A stretch of 11,338 nt of DNA from NCBI GenBank assembly GCA_937974195.1, contig CALJIC010000107.1, positions 1-11,338 of the forward strand. Direction: 5' to 3'. The translations under genes were made by a program, and so were the position numbers. The stretch is from an uncultured Roseiflexaceae bacterium. Lineage in GTDB: Bacteria; Chloroflexota; Chloroflexia; Chloroflexales; Roseiflexaceae. The notes below the pieces were generated by a model, which made no database searches, was not told where the DNA came from, and worked only from the letters and a program-made list of their open reading frames with translations. Shown piece after piece: positions 1-6,879 of the stretch. How positions within the stretch are numbered: the stretch's first letter is position 1; each line of letters begins with the position of its first letter.

Positions 1-26
1 GGTGCAGGGCGGACCACCGCGTAAGT

Positions 27-45
27 GCTATTCATTTAGAATAGC
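27..45. promoter_or_regulatory. Small dyad upstream of the SDR gene, overlapping a -10-like hexamer
   Basis: A perfect inverted repeat has arms GCTATTC and GAATAGC around the loop ATTTA. Its right half overlaps TAGAAT (37-42), a five-of-six match to a -10 box, but no good -35 is visible upstream. It could be an operator or a promoter-proximal stem for the SDR gene that starts 56 bases later. It is less likely a terminator of a preceding gene, since no T-run follows. The patch is AT-rich against a very GC-rich background. Confidence 0.35.
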
Positions 46-88
46 GCAGGTGCCCGACGCGGGCCGGCAGCGCCCGCCACAGGAGACT

Positions 89-93
89 AGGAG
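89..93 (+). promoter_or_regulatory. Ribosome binding site of the SDR gene
   Basis: AGGAG lies 7 nt before ATG 101 and only 4 nt before the in-frame GTG at 98. This favours ATG 101 as the start, as does the beginning of the SDR fold (RYQDKVTIVTGG) right after it. Confidence 0.7.
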
Positions 94-100
94 AACCGTG

Positions 101-910
101 ATGCGCTACCAGGACAAAGTGACGATCGTGACCGGCGGCACGAAGGGGATCGGCGAGGGCTGCGTGCGCGTCTTCGTCGGGGCCGGCGCGAAGGTGGTGT
201 TCTGCGCCCGCAACGAGCAGCAGGGCCGGGCGCTCGAGGCCGAGGTCAACGCCACGGGGCCGGGCGAGGCGTATTTCGTCCGCTGCGACGTGTCGAAGGT
301 CGAGGAGGTGCGCCATCTGATCGACGAGACGGTGGCGCGCTACGGCCGGATCGACTGCCTGATCAACAACGCCGGCTGGCACCCGCCGCACAAGCCGATC
401 GACGACTTCTCGATCGAGGAGTTCCGCGATCTGCTTGACCTGAACCTGGTGAGCATGTTCGCGGCCTGCAAGTTCGCGCTGCCCTACCTGCGCCAGACCA
501 AGGGCAATATCATCAATATGTCGAGTCTGGTGGGCGCGATGGGCCAGCTCTACGCGACGACCTACGTGGCGACGAAGGGCGGCATCACGGCGTTCACCAA
601 GGCGCTGGCGATCGACGAGGCCGCCTACGGCGTGCGCGTCAACAGCGTCTCGCCGGGGAACATCTACACGCCGCTCTGGCAGGAGGCGATCGACTCCTCG
701 CCGGACCCGGAGAAGACCCGCGCCGATGGCGAGGCGGCGCAGCTCCTGGGGCGCATGGGCACGATCGAGGAGGCCGGGAAGCTGTGCCTGTTCCTGGCGG
801 CCGAGGCGACGTTCACCACCGGCGTGGACCACATTCTCTCGGGCGGGGCCGAGCTGGGGTACGGGCGCAAGACGCGCCTCGGCCGCACCGGGGGAGCCGC
901 GTGGTCGTAG
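101..910 (+). CDS. SDR family NAD(P)-dependent oxidoreductase, 17-beta-hydroxysteroid dehydrogenase 14-like
   Basis: This 269-residue classical short-chain dehydrogenase/reductase is complete. Visible are the Rossmann cofactor loop TGGTKGIG (11-18), NNAG (89-92), catalytic Asn115, and the Ser142/Tyr155/Lys159 triad (YVATK). The downstream VSPGNIYTPLW loop follows. Length and several signatures (AGWHPP, SSLVGAMGQ, YGVRVNSVSPGNIYTPLW, GGAELGYG) match my recollection of human HSD17B14, which is 270 residues and oxidises hydroxysteroids or sugars with NAD. These resemblances go beyond general SDR conservation. The enzyme is probably cytosolic. Cofactor and substrate are inferred; Arg37 after the second beta strand could allow NADP, so preference is open. 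The gene looks monocistronic: nothing coding is visible before it and the next gene is convergent. The family call is sure, the subfamily likely, and the natural substrate unknown. Confidence 0.93.
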   Translation: MRYQDKVTIVTGGTKGIGEGCVRVFVGAGAKVVFCARNEQQGRALEAEVNATGPGEAYFVRCDVSKVEEVRHLIDETVARYGRIDCLINNAGWHPPHKPIDDFSIEEFRDLLDLNLVSMFAACKFALPYLRQTKGNIINMSSLVGAMGQLYATTYVATKGGITAFTKALAIDEAAYGVRVNSVSPGNIYTPLWQEAIDSSPDPEKTRADGEAAQLLGRMGTIEEAGKLCLFLAAEATFTTGVDHILSGGAELGYGRKTRLGRTGGAAWS

Positions 911-925
911 GGGTCGCGCGTGATC

Positions 926-951
926 GTGGGGTCGTGCGCGCACGACCCCAC
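926..951. terminator. Perfect 26-bp palindrome, probable bidirectional terminator
   Basis: The 44 bases between the SDR stop (910) and the stop of the convergent zinc-ribbon gene (955) contain a perfect 26-bp palindrome. Each half is GTGGGGTCGTGCG or its complement. As RNA it gives a hairpin of about 11 bp on either strand. No U-tract follows, as is common in GC-rich genomes. Position between two convergent stops is the main argument for a shared terminator. Confidence 0.7.
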
Positions 952-954
952 CGG

Positions 955-2178
955 TTACGGCGTCCTCACCCGGAAGTTGTCCGCGATCACGGTGGCTGGG
1001 CCGCTGAGCCCCTGGCGCGAGGACGCGATCACCCCCGCGCGCCCGCCGTCGAACGGGCTGGAGGGCACGGTGGCGACGTGGACGCTGTTGATCCAGAGCT
1101 GCACATGGTCGGGCCTGCGGACGACCCACAGCACATTGGTGCCGACGCCGTCCTGCAGCTCGGGCAGCGGGATGCGCCCGGTGGTGAGCTCAGGCACCAG
1201 CCGGCCATCCCGCACCGTCCGCAACTGCCAGTGCTTGTCGTTGAAGACCTCGAAGAAGACGCCGTTGTTCCCCTCGGGCTGGACGTCGAAGGCGATCCCA
1301 ACGGTGGTCGGCACGCCGGTGGTCTCGAAGGCGACGCTGAGCTCGACGTTGTACTCGCTCCCGAGATCCCGGTCCCAGACCTCCCACATGTTCTTGTCGG
1401 GGCCCTTGAGCGTGAGCGCGTAGAAGTTGTTGCGCAGGCGCGCGGCGACGTCCTCGTTGTCGAACTGCGACCAGATCGCCTTGGTGCGCTCGCCGCGGTC
1501 GAAGGTCTCGAACAGCCGCTGGCTGTACGTGCCGACGAGCGCCTGGTAGTCGGCCAGGGTGAGCTGGCCTGGCTCGGGCGCCAGCCCGACCGTCGGCTCA
1601 GGAGTCGGCGGGGTCTCCGTCGCCAGCGCGGCGGCGATCGCCGTCTGCCGCACGGTGACGGATGTGGCGACCGCCTCGGCCATAGCGGTTGCCGAGGCGC
1701 TGGCCGCGACCGCATCGGTCGGGGTTGTCTCGACGGTGGCCGTGCTCGCCGCGCCCGCCGGCTCGGCGGTTGCGGTCGGCGCGACGACGACAGTGGCTTC
1801 GACCGGGGAGGGCTGCGGCGCGATCACCTGCCGGCTGCTGGTGAAGAACCACAGCGCCCCGCCGACGCAGGCTACCAGCAGGAGCAGCCCGGCTGCGGCG
1901 GCCGCAAGCAGAAGCACCCACGGGAAGCCGCGCCGCGGCGGCTGACCGCCCGGCCCGGAGGCGGACGGCGGACGGGATGGGTTCGGCGCAGCGGCGGCCT
2001 GCTGCGCGGTCGGAACGGCCTGTGGCGAATCGTCGGGGTGAGAGGCGGGAGGCTGCGCCGGGTTGGGAGATGATGCGGCCAGAAGCGCGAATCCGCACAT
2101 CCGGCAGAAGCGAGAGTCGTACTGATTGGACGTGCCGCAGCTCGGACAGGACACGTCCGGTGGAGTCGGTTGGGTCAT
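955..2178 (-). CDS. Zinc-ribbon, single-pass membrane protein with extracytoplasmic beta-rich (LamG/DUF1080-like) domain
   Basis: The 407-residue protein reads in four parts. First is a short zinc ribbon with CPSC (11-14) and CRMC (25-28). Next is a Pro/Ala/Gln-rich linker (about 35-85), then one strong transmembrane helix (about 86-112). A Thr/Ala/Val/Pro-rich low-complexity stretch (about 120-205) follows. Last is a globular domain (about 215-407) with alternating hydrophobic strands (VELSVAFET, VGIAFDVQ, NGVFFEVFN, WQLRTVRDG, VQLWINSVHVATV, VIADNFRV). That pattern resembles concanavalin-like jelly-roll domains such as LamG or DUF1080, but no catalytic residues can be named. Expected topology is ribbon inside and beta domain outside, possibly binding sugar or another envelope ligand. 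AGGAG lies 3 nt before the ATG, and a good promoter lies just upstream. The layout is clear; the function is unknown. Confidence 0.85.
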   Translation of the reverse strand: MTQPTPPDVSCPSCGTSNQYDSRFCRMCGFALLAASSPNPAQPPASHPDDSPQAVPTAQQAAAAPNPSRPPSASGPGGQPPRRGFPWVLLLAAAAAGLLLLVACVGGALWFFTSSRQVIAPQPSPVEATVVVAPTATAEPAGAASTATVETTPTDAVAASASATAMAEAVATSVTVRQTAIAAALATETPPTPEPTVGLAPEPGQLTLADYQALVGTYSQRLFETFDRGERTKAIWSQFDNEDVAARLRNNFYALTLKGPDKNMWEVWDRDLGSEYNVELSVAFETTGVPTTVGIAFDVQPEGNNGVFFEVFNDKHWQLRTVRDGRLVPELTTGRIPLPELQDGVGTNVLWVVRRPDHVQLWINSVHVATVPSSPFDGGRAGVIASSRQGLSGPATVIADNFRVRTP

Positions 2179-2211
2179 GATCTCCTGAGCGTCGGCGGAC
2201 TACGCGCGGCC

Positions 2212-2241
2212 ATTGTACCCCTAGAGGCCGCGGCGCGTCAA
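2212..2241 (-). promoter_or_regulatory. Sigma-70-type promoter of the zinc-ribbon gene
   Basis: On the minus strand TTGACG (2241-2236) and TACAAT (2217-2212) are separated by 18 bp. Each hexamer matches consensus at five of six positions. Transcription would start near 2205, giving a leader of about 27 nt before ATG 2178. Confidence 0.65.
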
Positions 2242-2250
2242 CGCGCCGCG
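2229..2250. promoter_or_regulatory. 22-bp dyad over the leftward -35, candidate operator
   Basis: Two 10-base arms, CGCGGCGCGT and ACGCGCCGCG, are perfect reverse complements around a 2-base CA spacer. The dyad covers the -35 hexamer of the leftward promoter and lies about 25 bp upstream of the rightward -35. A bound dimer could therefore block the left promoter and influence the right one. With a 2-nt loop it is more credible as a DNA site than as an RNA hairpin. No regulator gene is present in the window. Confidence 0.4.
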
Positions 2251-2275
2251 TGGCGGCGCGCAGCCGGGCGTCTGA

Positions 2276-2305
2276 TTCGCACCGCGAACCGCGTTATGGT
2301 ATACT
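2276..2305 (+). promoter_or_regulatory. Promoter of the T-box leader and the leuS operon
   Basis: TTCGCA (2276-2281) and TATACT (2300-2305) are 18 bp apart, four-of-six and five-of-six matches to -35 and -10. The predicted start near 2312 falls just before the first base-paired segment of the T-box Stem I, so promoter and riboswitch support each other. Confidence 0.6.
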
Positions 2306-2602
2306 TCTGCGCAGCAGAAGGCCATGCCGGGGAGTAGTAGACGCGCCTTTCCAGAGAGCAGCCGGGCGGTGCGAGGCTGCGCCGAGCGTCGAACTCGCCC
2401 CGTGCGCCGAACCAGGGAACTGGCCGTAGATTGGGGACTGTAGCCTGCAGAAACGTCTGCAGCCCACAGCCTACGAGCCAAAGTAGTTGGTTCCGGGTGC
2501 GCCCGTTAGCGCGCGCAACGAGGAACATACAGCGTAACGCGCACGACGTACGGCGGCGAAATCGCCCGCTCTGCGCTCTGCATCCTTCGCTCTATGTTCG
2601 AA

Positions 2603-2638
2603 CCGGGGTGGTACCACGAGGCGATGCCTTCGTCCCTG
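2603..2638 (+). promoter_or_regulatory. T-box antiterminator helix
   Basis: Helix A1 pairs GGG (2606-2608) with CCC (2634-2636), extendable by a G-U pair and C2604-G2638. The seven-base bulge is TGGTACC (2609-2615). Helix A2 pairs ACG-AGGC (2616-2622) with GCCTTCGT (2626-2633), leaving T2630 unpaired. This is the canonical A1-bulge-A2 layout, and it uses the same bases as the 5' arm of the terminator, so the two are mutually exclusive. Confidence 0.85.
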
Positions 2639-2663
2639 TGCTGGGGGCGAGGGCTTTGTGTTT
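2626..2663 (+). terminator. Intrinsic terminator of the T-box attenuator
   Basis: An 11-bp stem, with two G-U pairs, joins 2626-2636 to 2644-2654 around a 7-nt loop (TGTGCTG). TTTGTGTTT follows at once. The 5' arm is sequestered in the antiterminator when that forms. The U-rich tail indicates control of transcription rather than of translation. Confidence 0.85.
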
Positions 2664-2692
2664 CAGGGCTTACGGGGTGTCGTGTCGTCGAC

Positions 2693-2697
2693 AGGAG
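2693..2697 (+). promoter_or_regulatory. Ribosome binding site of the methyltransferase gene
   Basis: AGGAG sits 8 nt before ATG 2706. The alternative in-frame GTG at 2658 lies inside the U-rich tail of the attenuator and has no Shine-Dalgarno, so 2706 is chosen. Confidence 0.75.
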
Positions 2698-2705
2698 TTC
2701 CGCGG

Positions 2706-3512
2706 ATGGCACGGGGCGTGCAGCGTGCGGACGCCTACGCGGACTACGCCGCGGTGTACGACGCGACCGGCCAGGGGCGCGGGGCCGCCCTCCAGGCTGA
2801 GCAGGCGCTCGCGTGGCTGCGGGCGCGCGACCGGGCGCCGCGCGATGCGCTGGACCTGGCGTGCGGCACGGGCGCGGCGACGATCGCCCTGGCGCGCGCC
2901 GGGGTGCGTGTGATCGGGATCGACCGCTCGCCGGCGATGCTGTCGATCGCCAGAGGCCGGGCGCGCGACTCCGGCCTCAGCGCGGCCTTCGTCAGGGGCG
3001 ATATCCGCGACCTGATGGCCGGCGACGGGCCGGGCGCGGAGCCCCTCGACCCGATGAGCGATGGCGCTGATGACGCCGCGCCCCTCGCCCTGCGCCCCGC
3101 GTCCGTGGACCTGGTCACCTGCTTCGGGGCGCTGGAGGAGCTGACCGACGACGGAGACCTGGCGCGCGTCTTCAGCGGTGCCGCCCGCCTGCTGCGGCCC
3201 GGCGGCCACCTGATATTCGACCTGCCGCGCGGCGGGCTTCCCGAGGGCGATGAGGTGCTGCACGACGGCCCCGACCACCTGGTGTACGCGCATACAGTCT
3301 GCGACCGGCGGGGCCGGTTTGGGCGCCGCAGAGTGGTGTGGTTCGTGCGCGAGATCGAGCGCTGGTGGCGCGGCGAGATGACCTACGGCGTGCGCAGCTG
3401 GCGCGGGGGCGAGGTGAGCGAGGCGCTGGGCGCGTCGGGGCTGCGCCTGATCGAGCGCAGCAGCGGCTCAGACGGCCTGCGGGAGCGAGTCCGCTATGTT
3501 GCGAGCAGGTAG
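2706..3512 (+). CDS. Class I SAM-dependent methyltransferase, first gene of the leuS operon
   Basis: The 268-residue protein carries a class I methyltransferase core. Motif I is DLACGTGAA (50-58), binding SAM. The acidic end of strand 2 is GIDRSPAML (71-79). FVRGDIRDL (95-103) is the adenine-side loop. VDLVTCFGALEEL (134-146) and LLRPGGHLIFDL (162-173) are the later strands of Methyltransf_11/25-type enzymes. A Gly/Pro/Asp-rich insert (about 105-130) separates strands 3 and 4. The C-terminal part (190-268), rich in Arg and Trp, probably forms the acceptor site. No signal peptide or membrane segment is seen, so it should be cytosolic. The substrate cannot be told from sequence; small molecules, lipids and RNA are all open. 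It is the first gene after the leucine T-box, and its last 17 bases overlap the next gene, implying translational coupling. Confidence 0.85.
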   Translation: MARGVQRADAYADYAAVYDATGQGRGAALQAEQALAWLRARDRAPRDALDLACGTGAATIALARAGVRVIGIDRSPAMLSIARGRARDSGLSAAFVRGDIRDLMAGDGPGAEPLDPMSDGADDAAPLALRPASVDLVTCFGALEELTDDGDLARVFSGAARLLRPGGHLIFDLPRGGLPEGDEVLHDGPDHLVYAHTVCDRRGRFGRRRVVWFVREIERWWRGEMTYGVRSWRGGEVSEALGASGLRLIERSSGSDGLRERVRYVASR

Positions 3513-3936
3513 CCCGGCGAGGCCGGCCCAGAGCGGCACATCGGACGCGCTGGCGTTCTTCTACGGGCTGTGGGCGACGGCCGCCCTGAGCCGGTCGCTC
3601 TACCAGTACCTGTTTCGCCGCGAGCAGGACCTCACGCCGACGCACATCTCGCTGTTCGTCGGCGCGCTGTACGTGCTGATCATCGTCGGGCTGCGCCGGC
3701 GGTCGCGGCGGGCGTGGTGGCTGACCTTCGGGCTGCTGCTGGTGGAGCTGGCCGGCGTGCTCGTGGTGGGGACGATCGACGTCCTGTGGCAGCCCTTCCC
3801 GTACACCAGCGTCTGGTCGGGCTACGGCGCCGGCTACCTGTACATGCCGCTCATCCTCCCGCTGACCGGGATCGTCTGGATGCTGCGGCGCACGACGCGC
3901 GAGGCGTACGGGGCGCGGGCCGGACAGAGTGCTTGA
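3496..3936 (+). CDS. Small four-TM integral membrane protein, function unknown
   Basis: The 146-residue protein has hydrophobic segments near 19-37, 49-66, 74-92 and 113-130, separated by Arg-rich loops (LRRRSRRAWW at 66-75, RRTTREAYGAR at 131-141). By the positive-inside rule, the segment 2/3 loop and the C-terminus face the cytoplasm. I recognise no family and no catalytic motif. ATG 3496 overlaps the end of the methyltransferase gene by 17 bases and has GGGAG 10 nt upstream, a slightly long spacing. leuS starts 42 nt after its stop, in the same orientation and with no terminator between. It should therefore be co-transcribed under T-box control. Codon and base use resemble the neighbours. 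The gene is well supported; its role is not known. Confidence 0.78.
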   Translation: MLRAGSPARPAQSGTSDALAFFYGLWATAALSRSLYQYLFRREQDLTPTHISLFVGALYVLIIVGLRRRSRRAWWLTFGLLLVELAGVLVVGTIDVLWQPFPYTSVWSGYGAGYLYMPLILPLTGIVWMLRRTTREAYGARAGQSA

Positions 3937-3978
3937 ATTGCTATAGATGATACTGGGCCAGCAACGTGGAGGCTTCTG

Positions 3979-6669
<2,691 letters not shown>

Positions 6670-6694
6670 CGCCGCAGCTTCAGCCCACTGATAC

Positions 6695-6736
6695 GCCGGG
6701 GGTGTGGAAGGCCAGCGCGCCCTCCGCGCCCCCGGC
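6695..6736 (+). terminator. GC-rich hairpin after leuS, candidate terminator
   Basis: GCCGGGGG (6695-6702) is the exact complement of CCCCCGGC (6729-6736) across a 26-nt loop that can itself pair in part. ACACCTCATATTT follows, a poor U-tract. It begins 25 nt after the leuS stop and may act alone or with the next hairpin. Confidence 0.45.
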
Positions 6737-6757
6737 ACACCTCATATTTACGACCTC

Positions 6758-6787
6758 GGCGCGTAGGAATATCCTTCGCGCCTATTT
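6758..6787 (+). terminator. Second hairpin after leuS with TATTT tail
   Basis: GGCGCGTAGG (6758-6767) pairs with CCTTCGCGCC (6773-6782) with one T-T mismatch and a 5-nt loop (AATAT). TATTT follows. Of the two hairpins after leuS, this one looks more like an intrinsic terminator. Confidence 0.55.
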
Positions 6788-6822
6788 GGTAATCTTCTCG
6801 TTCTCGCATGGTGCCGTGAAGC

Positions 6823-6831
6823 TGATATGAT
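6823..6831 (+). promoter_or_regulatory. Extended -10 promoter of the diguanylate cyclase gene
   Basis: TGATATGAT is a TGn extended -10 with the hexamer TATGAT (6826-6831), a five-of-six match. No convincing -35 is present, as extended -10 promoters allow. Transcription near 6838 would give a leader of about 42 nt and would exclude the in-frame TTG at 6832 as a start. Confidence 0.5.
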
Positions 6832-6869
6832 TTGGGTGCGAACGCGCAGCCATTGTCATACGCCACCCT

Positions 6870-6873
6870 GAGG
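6870..6873 (+). promoter_or_regulatory. Ribosome binding site of the diguanylate cyclase gene
   Basis: GAGG lies 6 nt before ATG 6880. It supports this start over the upstream TTG at 6832. Confidence 0.6.
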
Positions 6874-6879
6874 TCCTGT

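Larger units (their letters stand above)
2312..2663 (+). promoter_or_regulatory. T-box riboswitch (leucine specifier CTC), transcription-attenuating leader of the leuS operon
   Basis: Several diagnostic T-box elements occur in order. Stem I has GGGG (2329-2332) paired to CCCC (2398-2401). Its internal loop holds AGTA on the 5' side (2333-2336) and GAA then CTC then a purine on the 3' side (2391-2397). GACGC (2340-2344) pairs with GCGTC (2386-2390). Above that are the CAGAGAGC bulge (2352-2359) and an apical stem GCAGCC/GGCTGC with a GGTGCGA loop. CTC (2394-2396) in the specifier position encodes leucine. After more stems (for example 2497-2508 with 2535-2544) come GGGG (2605-2608) and TGGTACCACG (2609-2618), an exact match to the T-box consensus. 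TGGT would pair with the ACCA end of a tRNA with discriminator A, as in tRNA-Leu. Uncharged tRNA-Leu should promote read-through into the methyltransferase, membrane protein and leuS genes. Confidence 0.93.

Noticed and set aside
784..2073. Plus-strand open frame opposite the zinc-ribbon gene
   Set aside because: It is Arg/Gly-rich without domain signatures, and the minus frame has a zinc ribbon, a TM helix, a Shine-Dalgarno and a promoter.
2304..2320. Hairpin CTTCTGC-GCA-GCAGAAG as an RNA element of the leader
   Set aside because: It overlaps the -10 box and the predicted transcription start, so most of its left arm would not be transcribed.
2221..2528. Two minus-strand open frames in the region upstream of the methyltransferase
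   Set aside because: They lie on the strand opposite the T-box Stem I and promoter, have no Shine-Dalgarno and no recognisable sequence.
2658..2705. GTG at 2658 as start of the methyltransferase
   Set aside because: It is inside the U-rich tail of the attenuator and lacks a Shine-Dalgarno, while ATG 2706 has AGGAG at 8 nt.
2431..2913. Plus-strand open frame running from the T-box leader into the methyltransferase in another frame
   Set aside because: It crosses the antiterminator and terminator, is Arg/Cys-rich without a domain, and conflicts with the well-supported methyltransferase frame.
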